This document shows positions 38,917 through 50,610 of a stretch of DNA of 64,000 bases, one piece after another; positions within the stretch are counted from its first letter, which is position 1; every line of letters begins with the position of its first letter. The stretch lies in assembly GCA_965153455.1 (NCBI GenBank), contig OZ234498.1, positions 7,130,001 through 7,194,000 on the forward strand. Direction: 5' to 3'. A program made the position numbers and the translations under genes. Below the pieces are notes generated by a model. That model was not told the DNA's origin and did no database searches. It saw only the letters and a list, made by a program, of their open reading frames with translations. The stretch is from Sphagnum compactum (lineage: Eukaryota; Bryophyta; Sphagnopsida; Sphagnales).

Positions 38917-39712
38917 CATTAGAAGAAAAACATGTATTTTCAAGTAGTCTTTGTGACCAAATTTTAGTTGCAAGAGACATTTTGCAACTAAAATCCCTTT
39001 AGTCGCCTAAGATAAGTCGCATGTAATAAATTAATCACAAATGACAAAGGGTATTGTATGGAAAAAAAAGTCAACAAATAATTTCATCCCTTTGACTACA
39101 TTGTATACGTATTGTCACATGCGACTAAGATACAACTATTTGGTCATAATTGAAGGCAAATGATGTGCAGACACGTGTCTTAATATTTGATTATCTAAAA
39201 TGTTATTATTATTATTATTGTTATTTTGAAATAATCTAGGACGTTCAATTCAAATACTTGGATGACCTTTGTAAGGGATTTTTTGCACACCTTCAACATA
39301 CAGATATGCATTCACAAAACCCGCTTGGAAGTGGAACTATTATGTAGTTGTAGTCTAATAAGTACGGTGATTCAAAGTAATGCAATGAAGCTCACTAAGA
39401 ATATAATGCGTTGTGTCCATTTGGAAGATACAAAGACAGTGGGAGAATCGTAACTCACCATGATGGAATATGAAGGGCATTATGTTGACGTTCATTCAAT
39501 GTCACGCTTGATGGTTGAACCCTTTTTGTTCCATTCGTCATAAAATCTACATACAACCTCCTACTCTAACATGCATTGGATTTTTGAAAAGGCTAATTTA
39601 AAAAGAGCCATGTTACAAAATCTTATAATTATTTATTTATTTTTATCAAGAGTTAAGCCTTGGGACTAAACATCACTTTGTTTAGATTGAGGAAAAAAAC
39701 AGACAAATTCAA

Positions 39713-40094
39713 CCCCCTCTACTTCCAGCAAGTGTAGCTCCCTTACAACATACTCGATGATGCTGAAATTTGGAGAGAACTTTGTACATCTCCTAAACAA
39801 AAACTATTGTAAATTTGACACAAATCCAACGGTGGAATTGGAGGAACAACTAATTGAAATAAAACTCTATAAGCTTTGTCATGGATATCCTTCCATGAAC
39901 TCCACTACAAACACCCTCTACTTCCGGCAAATGTAGCTCCCTCACAGCAAACCCGATGATGCTGAAATTTGGAACCCTCTACACCTTCTAAACAAAAACT
40001 ATTTTAAGTTTGGCATAAATCCAACGGTGGATTTGGGAGGAACAACTATTTGAAACAAAACTCCAGAGGCTTTGTCATGGAAATCCTTCCATGC
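39713..40094. repeat. Tandem duplication, ~198-bp unit
   Basis: Two copies (39713-39897 and 39912-40094) share CCCTCTACTTCC, GCAA.TGTAGCTCCCT, GATGATGCTGAAATTTGGA, AAACAAAAACTATT, AAATCCAACGGTGGA, GGAGGAACAACTA, GCTTTGTCATGGA and ATCCTTCCATG. They are only lightly diverged. Confidence 0.85.
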
Positions 40095-40968
40095 TTATTT
40101 TTTGCACACATCATTTTCATGAACAACACCCTTCCACACATAAGAATTAATATTTTCCTCACACATTCATTTTCTTCCCTTCTCCTTTCCTCAACCCTAG
40201 ATACTCTTCTCTCCCTTGGTAAGCCTTCATGACCTTCCTTGAGCTTATTCCCCTTGACCAATGGAAGCTTCGAAATCCTTCCCTCCAATCAATGGCCTCC
40301 TCATTTTTTAAGAGCCAATGAGAATTAAGAATGATTTGTTCTCCAATTGATTTTAGGATGAGAATTCTTGGGCCCAATGAGACACAAAAAATATTCCATC
40401 CTCCAATCAAATAGGAAGACAATCCTCATGATTAATGGGATTGGAAGACTCATCCTTCCACTTATCTTGGATATCTTGATGAGGTTCTTGAGCTTAATCC
40501 TTATCCTTTTCGTCCGTTGACTCTCACATCTTACTTCTTCATCATAATTATTTCAAGTAACTAACTACTAGGACAATTTATCGGTAGTAACAAGTAAACA
40601 TCCTTGAGTCCTTACTTGACTAAATTAATTCAATGGTTGAAGTAACATCCCAGCGTACCATTTACTCTTTTGATATCCCCTACTTATTTTTTCTTCCATG
40701 CACTAATTAATTATGTAGTACATAGTAAATTGGAATTAAAATTTGCATCACAAAAACCCCCACATACTCCTAGATCCACCATCGAAATTAAGGTTCGATA
40801 AATCCATTAGATCTAAGATGTCCGAGTTTTCATGAGGTTTAGCCGTCACTCCCACACCTTACGCCTACCCTAATTTGTTAAATAAAAAGGCCTCGACCCC
40901 TTCTGAACGCAAGTACCACATTGTTTCTACTACCCTCTGTTTTTGTTGATGCAGGTGATAACTTAGTC

Positions 40969-41391
40969 ATGGCGGATGATGTCGCTACGCCTTCGAATCC
41001 TCTAGTTGCATCAGTAGACAAGGAAGAGCTTGAAGAAGCACCGCTTGACGAAGTAGCGCTTGAGGTGAATGTGTTTCGACGGTCGCGCGAAGAAGAACCA
41101 TCTAAAAGAGTGGTGTGCACTCGAGTCGATCATTTGGCATGGGATCGTCGATTGTCTCTTAACCCACATGCCTTAACAATTTATTTAGAATTCGTTCCTA
41201 CTCGAGGAACCGCGCCAGAAAGGTTTGAAGAGTGTCAATGTGAAGACGACGATGTTCGTCTTCATTGTCGAACTTGGGTTCTCGGTGATGGCCATTATCG
41301 TTGGCTACAAGGCCCAATTAACCCCGTTTCCATGGAGCATCGAGTCGAATACTTAGCTCGCACCATTCGTCGCATTCTGGAGTTTTTGTAA
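40969..41391 (+). CDS. Unrecognised intact ORF carried inside CACTA element III
   Basis: The ATG at 40969 opens 140 codons (MADDVATPSNPLVASVDKEE at the start; YLARTIRRILEFL at the end). The frame is also open upstream to 40921 but without an ATG. A good acceptor (TTGATGCAG, ending 40954) lies just before the start, and an AAATAAAAAGGCC box near 40880 could be a TATA-like element. The N-terminal 50 residues are acidic. The rest is globular-looking, with 4 Cys (V-V-C-T, E-E-C-Q-C, H-C-R-T), several Trp and many Arg. Composition and CpG content are far higher than in the enclosing element, which points to a separate origin. I recognise no domain. Options are a captured host gene fragment, a gag-like protein of a nested retroelement, or an element-specific accessory protein. 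Confidence 0.5.
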   Translation: MADDVATPSNPLVASVDKEELEEAPLDEVALEVNVFRRSREEEPSKRVVCTRVDHLAWDRRLSLNPHALTIYLEFVPTRGTAPERFEECQCEDDDVRLHCRTWVLGDGHYRWLQGPINPVSMEHRVEYLARTIRRILEFL

Positions 41392-41957
41392 TTTTGATTT
41401 ATTCCCTTAAAGTTGTTTACTAAGTTGTAATTCACCTGAGGCCACTCAGATGGAAATGTGAAGACTTAAGTTTGATTTTGATTTTATTTAAGCGTGTGAT
41501 AGAAATGAAGATGTATTAGGACTGCATCCTAGAAATCTTTCTAGTACGTCATTCGTGCCTGAAAATTATTCTACAAGCTAACTTAATATTGTCATGGCGA
41601 AATGTTATTGTTAGTTATGGGCTTGTATTCCCAATATATTAATAAATCACATCTAATTCTACATCCCTTTTCCCTTCTCTACAACATAAAAGGATATTGC
41701 ACTTAAAAAGGTTTACTAGGTCCTAAAACTAACTAAACCTAGCATCAATTTAAATAAAAGAATCTTCTACGCTGAAATATCCAAAGGCTAATATAACTCC
41801 TAGAATTATTATTTGGAGGTTTATCAGAATTCAAATCATTAATACTAAGGAAAACTATGGAACTCAAGCTGAATAATTTGTGGTATTATAATCCATGGCT
41901 CACAACCTTATATTATGACACGTGGCCAATGTAAGTATGCCACGTGGCATTTAAAAA

Positions 41958-42175
41958 ATCAGGTAGGTAGGTACATAAATAAGGGCCTACAAACCTAGGC
42001 TACATACCAACCTACCTACTTAGGTAAAAAATAGGTAGGTAGGTTTTACCATCCTAGGTAAATTACCTACTCATGTAGGTAAATACTTAAGTAGGTAGGT
42101 ACATAGGTCAGCCTAGGTGGGTAGGTCAAACTAGGTACTTACCTAGCTAGGTAGATAAGTAGGTTGGGAAGGTAA
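41958..42175. repeat. TAGG/CCTA tract in CACTA element III
   Basis: TAGGTAGGTAC, CCAACCTACCTACTTAGG, TAGGTAGGTTTTACC and similar units on both strands. Confidence 0.75.
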
Positions 42176-43379
42176 ATACTTTAGAAATGTGCATGATTTG
42201 TTTTTTTTGTTTTGGGTTAAACCTTTTGATTTGCTCATCCCATGTGCACAAATTTCTTAATGTGAAATTGGATGACCACACCCCATTGTTTATATAGTGT
42301 TCAAAATAGGAATGAAGAACAAACAATATGGGATAAGTTTTGAAGGTGCAACTTCCTCACAAACTAAGATGTAATTCCAAAACTTTTTTCATGCCTTACT
42401 TTCTTAGTTTTTATATTTCTAAATAATTCAAATACTAAATAAGTAGATAATCCTTTAATTAATAATGACTAAATTTACATATATTTAAATTATAAAATAT
42501 ACACTACAAATATTCAATATTCATTATCAATTAATTAAATAAGCAATAACTTCTTAATATTTAACAAACTAACTATCTAGTTACTCACAAGTTATTAATA
42601 CATAACTCATAAATAATTAAGTAACTAAAATATTTAAAAATATTTTATTACTTTTTAGAATCTGATCGAAAAAATATATAATATAATTAATGTAAAAATA
42701 AAATTTTGACTATAATTTAAAAATTAACTTATTTTACATATTTATGTTAAAATTATAAGTAATGAATTAACAATTTTTATTAGAAAATAAATTATTACAA
42801 GAATTTTTTAAAATTTATTATTCAACTAATTACATTACTTATTGTATAACTACATTTATTGTTGTAAAAATTTATTATAGGTCAAGTAGTTTTTTCCTTT
42901 TGCTAATTATTAACTATAAATACAATAATTTGTTAAACATAACATTAATATTCATAATTACTGTAAAATTATTATATAATATTTATCGTATATGATTAAT
43001 CACAGAATTTCAAATAATAATATTAATATATAATAATTCATGAAATCAAACTCAGTAAAATAATTATTTTAACTACACAATTATTTTTCCAAATTTTTAA
43101 TTCAGGTTTAAAGTTATAAATTATAGAATGTGAATAATTATGTTGAATTAGAAAATAATTATGCACATACTAATTTATTCTTATCTGAAGTAATTGCAAT
43201 GATTTTAAGGTAATATCACATTAATTACATTAATTAATTTCTTCTAATATAAGAATATAAATTAAATAATATACAAATCTATGTTATAAAATTAATTATT
43301 TAGTGTAACTTAGATTTAATAAACATAATCATTTATAATTATTTATAAAAATGATTTATTATGGATAACACTAGTAGAA

Positions 43380-44410
43380 AAAAACTTAAAAACTCAATCA
43401 ATAATCTTTTGAATTAAAATATAAATTTAAGATTCCAAAATAATAATTCAGAATTCAAATACCAATTTTTAGATCAAATAAAATTTGAAATTAAATAAAA
43501 AAATTCAGCCCAGATTCAAATAATAATATTCAAAATTAAAATGTCCATTTCAAGACTCAATTAATAATTTTCTGAATTGAAATATTAATTTCCAGAATCC
43601 AAAACAATAATTTGGAATTCAAATTTCAACTTTCAAGTCAAATAATTTTTTAAATTAAAAACTTCAGAATTCAAATATCAAATTTCAAGTTCAAATAAAA
43701 ATATTTAAAATCAAAATGTTGATGTTTAGACTCAATAATTTTTGTTGAATTGAAATATTAATTTTTAGAATCAAAAATAATAATTTAGATTCAAATATCA
43801 ATTTTTAGATCAAATAAGTTTTTGGAATTTAAATCACAATTTTCGGAATTGAAATGTCAATTTTCAAATTCAAATAACAATATTCAACATTGAAATGTCC
43901 ATTTTTAGACTCATTTAATAATTTTCAAATTGGAAGTATTAATTTTGGGAATCCTAAATAATAATTTGGAATTGAAATTTCAGGTTCAAATCAGATGATT
44001 ATTTAAAGTTTAAATGCAAAATTTTCAGAGTTGAAATATAAATTTTCATATTCATATAAAAATATTCAAACTTAAAAATTTTATTTTTATTTTTCCAGTT
44101 TTATAGTCAATTAATAATTTTATGAATTGAAATACTAATTCTTGGATTTAAAAAATATTAACTTAGAATTCAACTATCAATTTTTAAATGAAATAAACCT
44201 TTTTGAATTTAAACTGAAAATATCATATTCAAATCAAAAATTTGAAATTCAAATAATGTTTTAAACAATTGAAATAACAATTTTCAGAATCAAATATCAA
44301 GTTTCAAATTCTAATATATTTTTAAAAAATTAAAAGTAGTTTTCAGAATTAAAATATTAATTTTCAGAGTTGAATTAAAAATTCAATGTTTAAATATTAA
44401 GTTTGAGATT
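43380..44410. repeat. AATTCAAAT-type satellite in CACTA element III
   Basis: Degenerate units with the cores GAATTCAAATATCAATTTT, CAGAATTGAAAT and TTCAAATAA recur every ~30 bp, within a higher-order period of roughly 130-160 bp marked by GACTCAATTAATAATTTT. Confidence 0.75.
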
Positions 44411-44750
44411 CATTATATGAACAATATACATACGTATATATATATAATTTTAGTACATACATTAAAATACACCCCTATGTCATTGTAGAATACCGTTAGG
44501 ATGCAACTAATTTGGTGACTATTGCGACTAATGGGACATATCAACTTATTAATGGATGAAAATAAATGTAAAATCAATCCAACCAATAGGATGAAATTTT
44601 TAATAGTTGCATCATAGTTGTGAGAATGACCAAAATAGTTGAAATTTGGGCTTGTAGTTGCAATATTCTCAAATTTAGTCGCAAACGATTACAAGTCGGA
44701 TGTAGTCCTAAATGGAGTGGTTAAATTTTGGCTAATTTCTACTAGTGTGA

Positions 44751-45597
44751 TATGGTTAATGCCACATGATTTAACAATTGAAAAACCATCATTTGTAAGG
44801 TGGAATAAATATTTTATGGATACCCTTAAGAGGTTGAAACTTGAGAATTTGGTAGTTATTGTTGTGGGAGTACAAGACTGTGGGTGGGCAACAAATGATA
44901 GTTTTGGTTTACACCTTTTAAGAAAAGAGCAAGGAGATAACAAGGGAACATATTCTTACATGTTGTGTTGGAACAAATGTATTGAGAAACATGTTATTTG
45001 TAAACACTCATCCATTTGGTGAACAACATTTAGTTGTTTTAAGGCTTCAAATAAAATACAAAATTCAATTTATACATGTGGTATCAATTTTCAATGCAAA
45101 CAATATTTTCAAATTAAGTTTAAGGTTACGTAAATATATGGATATTATAAATATATATAATAGGGTAGAAGAATTTAATGTTCTCTTACATAATTACCCC
45201 AAACAATATGTTCTTTAACTCATGTAGTGTTAGATTTTAACAAAGAATGTTAACATGGGCAATGCCCACCTTAAATGTCACTTTCATTTCAAATCCTCTA
45301 CATCTACCAAATGTTCTTTGTAATAAAAATTGTTGATATTTATGCTAGGTAACACCTTTTGGAGTCAAGTGTTATCAAAATAAGGTCCCTATGGTTATGC
45401 CACAATTAGGCCCTTATTTTGGGAACACTATGTTCCTTGGGCATTACCTTAAAAAACCACCCTCAAGTGACAACAAATTCTTGAAATATGTTAAATTGTT
45501 TAATTACAATTGTGTCATTATACATATTGTGCATTATTTCATTCATGGTGGGGGGGTTTACACTAAGCACCTCATGGTTGAACGAATAAGAAAATGA
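44751..45597 (+). pseudogene. Degenerate methyltransferase-like coding remnant, right part
   Basis: Open segments in different frames run in sequence. 44751-45022 reads FVRWNKYFMDTLKRLKLENL, VVIVVGVQDCGW and GTYSYMLCWNKC. 44998-45218 reads NTHPFGEQHLVVLRLQ. 45391-45597 reads PMVMPQLGPYFGNTMFLGH and ends in TGA. The hydrophobic strand followed by a tail ending in M-L-x-W-N-K resembles the part of beta-class DNA methyltransferases after the catalytic motif, complementary to the motif I-like fragment at 620-1331. The frame changes at about 45000 and 45230 show decay. The third segment may or may not belong. Assignment is by eye only. Confidence 0.3.
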
Positions 45598-45908
45598 CAA
45601 GGTGATAGAAAAAAAATCCCTCGCACAAATGAAGATGCACACTTTCTTTTTCACGAAGTAATGTTGGGCACATGAGCACAATCCTAAGTTTATGAGCTTT
45701 CATTAACCAGCTAATAACCTACATCGAAAATATTGCTAACAAGTTTTTGAGCTTTTCATTTTGAAACAAATCTTTAGTCATCCCATTAGTTTTAGCTTCA
45801 CTTTGCCTACTTTTAACATGTGACATTTACCATTTGAGGTGAAAACACTTACCATCACTATGGTCTACAACAAGATGAAAAAATTCATGGATGTCTTTTC
45901 CTTGTTGT

Positions 45909-46330
45909 CATTATGAGACATTGTGTCCATGGAGACCACACTACCTTGCAACTAGAGTTCAAAAACCATTCAAGTACAATTGTGTTGCAACTACATCCTC
46001 CAAAATGCAATTTCTATGCAACTACATTTTATAAATACAATGATTTGATAAATAAATTTCCACATTAGAAAATAAGCTAGTTGTTTGGTAGTTGCATCAT
46101 GGTTTTAAATGTGTTTCATATATGGTAATTTATACACATTGTATTTACACATGTAGTCAACTATGTCTAACTTTTTGAAACGTTGCATTATAGTTGTAAC
46201 GTGCAACTAAATTAAGATTATTAAAAATGAGTTACACATCAAACAACTTTTCTACAACTAACATACAACTTTCATATGTCAATTACGCAATGTGTTCGCA
46301 TTCTCACCATCCATGAGGTATACGCTTTGT
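45909..46330. mobile_element. Orphan CACTA end, inverted relative of element I's right end
   Basis: CATTATGAGACATTGTGTCC at 45909 closely matches the complement of element I's right terminus (CACCATGAGAAATTGTGTCC). It is followed by the same style of subterminal repeats (TTGCAACTAGAG, TTGCAACTACATC, TGCAACTAC). No partner terminus followed by TGT (the left flanking triplet) was found downstream, so the element is probably truncated. Confidence 0.5.
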
Positions 46331-47509
46331 AATTGGTTTTCAACTTTGAAGTTTGTTCATGCAATTGGTTGGCCACTATGTTGCCATTAAGTGGCCACTA
46401 TTGTACTACTAGTTGCCCATTACTATGCCACAACTATGCCACTACATGGTCACATAAATGCCTCTAATTATTACATATATATATGTGTCACTGTGGGACC
46501 ACAATATTGGCATTGTTTTATAATTGGATGGCCATGATGATGCCATTACTTAGCCATCCATAAAGTATTATCAATTCACTATCCATATAAAATGTGCATT
46601 TGTAGACCTCAAATTAGATCCCAATGTTACGTCACTTGAACTATATTAAAAATATTTATATTGGAGGTACATGAAGGTATTCAACCTTATATTACTATTA
46701 TTTTTTTAAGCTACATGAGCAAATGTGAAATTGATAATAGTTGATTCTTTTGTGGATAGATCCTACGACATATTTAATATATAATATTTCTAAATAATTT
46801 ACTAAACATCAAATATTAATTTATGGCTTGATTTTTTAATTACTAAAAACTCTAAACTAGATTACATAATTAGCCATTAATCTAAATTAAATTAAATTAA
46901 TTTAGATAACTTATGAAATTAATTACTTCAGATAATTTGTTTCTATATAATTAACTAAATAAATAATTTTTAAATATTGTGGTCCTATTTTTCGTAATTA
47001 ATGTTTAATTATTAAAAAAATGGCCTTAACAATAATTAGTTTATCTTGTTATGCATTGAGTTCATTATCACTTTTATGGTTCCAATAAGGATTGAAAAAT
47101 TGGTCTTTGGCATTTGATAATAACAAGTAGTTCACTTTAGTTCACTATATGCATTTGTGTTTTTGATGAGCTATGGTCTTGGATTTTAATAAATATTTTT
47201 TCATATTTATATTGTAAATGCTAGCTTGAGTGCCATAATGATGTTCTTTTACCAAAAAAATTGTGTTATACAATAAAGTTTTTATAAAATTAAAAGTCCC
47301 ACGTTGATGTTTTTCGACAAAAAATACATTGAAATGGAAATTGTATTTATTGAATTCCTACTATAGGGTGATCAAACACCCATTGTTCCTACAAGGCCAA
47401 TCTTAATGTTTTCCTTTTGCTTTAATGACCTCTCCATCTTTATGAACAAACAACATATGGCTATTAAATCCAAGTAGATTTTCCTTTCTACTTGTTAAAT
47501 TTGCAAGCC
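46331..47509. other. Gene-free AT-rich region
   Basis: GGCCACTA/GCCATTA repeats near 46365-46560, otherwise no recognisable feature. Confidence 0.45.
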
Positions 47510-48265
47510 TTAGTTTAGGTTATTTCCACATTTCACAAAAATTATGGAATACACAACATGTTATTGTTAACCTTGCTGCTTTATCAACTTTAGAGTTGCA
47601 GTGTTTCAATATCCGCCATTGATTATTTATTTAATGAACCAAAAACATTGATACATCACAACTTTGCCTTTGTTCGTGCTACAAGCATATTTTATTTTGT
47701 CAACATCTGTAGCATTTTTAGGTCTCCAATTTTTTAAAAGATATGTTTGAATCGAATAAGTTGAGTCTTCAATGATGTAAGGTGTACATTTCACACCTAT
47801 AATTATAAGAACATGTTTTTACAAAATCTTTTGGTCTTTTAATTGCTTGTACAAGCTAGAAACCTTAAATTGGCCACCATCATGAATTCCTCCTGGTTGT
47901 CCAACACACACATTTCAAAACCACTTGTTTCCACCACACGCCCCTTGTAGAACAATACTATGGATTTTTTTTTTCATAAAAATCATTGTGTGCAAATGTC
48001 ACCTTCTTGCTTGGAAGACCTACTAGTGGTATGTGAGTTCCATCTATTGATCCACATATGTTTGGCAAACCTATCAATTCGTAATTTTTTTGAATTATCA
48101 ATTTCAATCAATTTCTTGATGGAATGTCAATGTATTTACTAAATAATTTGTTTCTATCAACGAAGATATCACATACTATGTCCACATATTTTCAAATTGT
48201 TGATGCACCCACATTAAAATGATCAACCATATGGATGGCACTATGTCCATGAGTAAATCTATGAA
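47510..48265 (-). pseudogene. PIF/Harbinger (DDE_Tnp_4-type) transposase remnant
   Basis: Read on the minus strand in mixed frames, from right to left. HFNVGASTI then KYVDIVCDIFVDRNKLFSKY lie at about 48225-48130. GLPNICGSIDGTHIPLVGLP lies at about 48070-48020 and includes the first catalytic Asp (C-G-S-I-D-G-T-H). A degraded middle follows. DNQEEFMMV, near 47900, sits where the family normally has G-x-x-x-D. EDSTYSIQTYL-like sequence is near 47770, and VDKAARLTITCCVFHNFCEMW lies at about 47595-47530, the usual C-terminal block. Many stops and frameshifts make it dead. TIRs and TTA/TAA duplications were not located. Confidence 0.75.
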
Positions 48266-50439
48266 AAAATTTGAAACTAAATTTTAATTTTTAGTTGTGG
48301 TGCACAAGATTAAGGCATTAAGATTGCAAGAAAGGAATTAGCTCTAACACCAAGGTTTGAAGAGTTGCATAACTTATCTTGCAGCAATGTAAGTTTTTTT
48401 ATCTTTCATTACTTATCTTGTACCAATGTAGGTATTTTGTATCTTTCATTTTTGGGGTAGTATGCCATACATTTGCTTCCACTTGAGTCCAATGTGTAGA
48501 GTTTTTAGGTTTTTCCCACCACAACCAAATATAATATTTGTTTCTTCTAATGGCTATAATACCCCACAAGAATGGCAAAAATTGGCGCCCTAAGGTGGGC
48601 TCATTGTCACGAGAAAAGTCATAATAGAATTTATCAAGGTAGCAAAAAACAACATTTAGACGAGGAAAAACTTCCCCCATGGAAATGGGATCCATTGCCA
48701 AAAGATGAATTTGTAAAAATTATGAAAGACAACTATTTATAAAGTTTGAAACTATGTAGGTTTAGGATATTGTGTTTAAACAAACTTTTAAAATTTGTAA
48801 AGAACTTACACTAGTGACTTTGAAAAAAATACATACCTATGTTTTGAAAGGAAAATATATAAAAGTTCGCAATTTGAGACAATAGTTGTCTCCTTGTCTT
48901 TATTTCTTGAAACTCTTAGTCTTTAGAAATGGTTTCTTGAAACTTCACCCATTAGAACCCTAAAAAATGATCACAAATATTGCATTCAAAAGTTTACCTT
49001 CTTTTAGATTTTTGGGAGCAAATGAAGAAATGCTTAGGGCAAGTTAATGGTTAGCCTCCTCATTAGCTTGGAGGTGGGGGCCCAACATTTACTAGGTTCC
49101 AAGCGAAGGGCAAGTTGACGACTTGTTCATGTGCCCAACATTAAATGGGGTAATGGTAGTTAGTTACTACCATCCTTCATGATGATAGTGATGGTTTGAT
49201 CGTATTTTGGAGCAATATTTTAACCACACTAACATTTTTTTTCTAGCAAAAAGGTTTTTTTTTTTGCAATTTCATGTTAAGTGTTATGAATCCAATAAAA
49301 ACATTTAAGAATCCAAAACTCCCATTTTTTGCAAAAGCACCCAACATTTGGGGTTTAGTGTCTTTATGTCAAGGAGGATGATAGTGGCATGTCTTGCCAT
49401 CAAGTCAAAGCTGCATTTAAAGACATGATGAAAAATGTCAAGTGACACCATTGAATTTGTTAGAGTGTTGCCATCGCTAGCGATTTTCTCACTACAATGC
49501 TTTGTTTATTTCACCTATTAAGGTTCATCATGAACCTTTTGTTGCTTTCATTCCAATCATGATTATATTTGTAACATTGTTGATTCGTATGTGCTTCAAG
49601 TCATTAAAAATTTGAACAAATAAAAATGATTTTAGTTCATGGTTCATTTGTTGCACATTACACATTAAATTTGTGAAAATTATAAAGTTGCAAAATGTTC
49701 TTTGAAATGAACAATTTGGAGATATTTGCACATTTGTTGTTGCTAATGTCCAAGTTTTGTCATTTTAAGATTTTATATTCATACACAAATGAAAACTACA
49801 CGTAGAAAAAGAAAAAGATTTAATCTTAAGGTTGAAACTAAAAACTAAGCTTCAAAGCAAATCCCTGAGATTTGAAATCACAATCTTGTGTAATCATCAC
49901 TTGTCAAAGGAACTAAAGCTTTGATTCAAAGAAGCAAGAAGTAATAGAGGTTATTGCTTCACCAAAACATGATGTATATTCGAAGATATTGACCTAAATA
50001 TTATGTGGATTGGAACATGAAAAATATTGTACCTGCGACTAATGTTTGTGACAAAATAATTTACAAAAGATCTAGTTGAAAAAAAAGAAAATTGTATTAA
50101 CATTTGTTGAAATTGTTGAGAATCAGTAAAAGCAAGAGTAGATAATAACATCAATTACATGTGTTACACATATCATTTGGGGGGTTTAAGAAGTTAGTTT
50201 GATGTTATTTTATAATTATTAGGTTCTATATATATATATATGTCTATGAAAGAAGGTAGTTTGTTTTGTAGTTATGAGATCCAACGAGGATGCTTCGGAT
50301 CATGTTCTTAGTATCGTTGGAAAGCTCTCGACAAGAAGGGGTGCATGGGCTTGGTTCCATGATGTCTGGACTTGCGGTGCAAAAGCTCTTGAATATTGAA
50401 TGATTTCTTCACTGAAAATTAAATTAAATTAAATCATAG
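48266..50439. other. Gene-free region upstream of the hydrolase gene
   Basis: A 100-codon minus-strand frame at 48399-48701 adjoins the Harbinger remnant and has a plausible protein composition, with a Trp-rich C-terminal half. It is not a block I recognise; it may be the N-terminal or accessory part of that transposon. A (TA)n run lies at about 50229-50242. Confidence 0.4.
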
Positions 50440-50610
50440 CTAAAAATTTCAGAGGAATTGGAATGTGCCTTTGGTGTTGTCCGAAACATCTTGATGCTAA
50501 AAATTTCAGAGGAATTGGAATGTGCCTTTGGTGTTGTCCGAAACATCTTGATGCTAAAAATTTCAGAGGAATTGGAATGTGCCTTTGGTGTTGTCCGAAA
50601 CATTTTGATG
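50440..50610. repeat. Three tandem copies of a 57-bp unit
   Basis: Units start at 50440, 50497 and 50554 with CTAAAAATTTCAGAGGAATT and end TGTCCGAAACATCTTGATG. They are almost identical; the third has one C-to-T change near its end. Because 57 is a multiple of three, the repeat is open on both strands. The peptides that result are not evidence for a gene. Confidence 0.95.

Larger units (their letters stand above)
38917..44747. mobile_element. Non-autonomous CACTA element III (5.83 kb) carrying extra sequence
   Basis: Left end CATTAGAAGAAAAACATG. The right end, as complement, is CACTAGTAGAAATTAGCC. TGA flanks both sides (38914-38916 and 44748-44750), a perfect 3-bp target duplication. The left subterminal region has GTTGCAA/TTGCAAC repeats and matches element II to about 39245. 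A segment absent from element II then occupies about 39260-41930. The similarity resumes at GCCACGTGGCAT (41937), through a TAGG tract and an ATGGGATAA block (42330). The right third is a satellite. No CACTA transposase is present. Confidence 0.85.

Noticed and set aside
43369-43385. CACTAGTAGAAAAAAAC as a separate CACTA left end nested in element III
   Set aside because: Its flanking triplet (TAA) has no matching partner and no right end of its own was found; it may be a relic or chance match.
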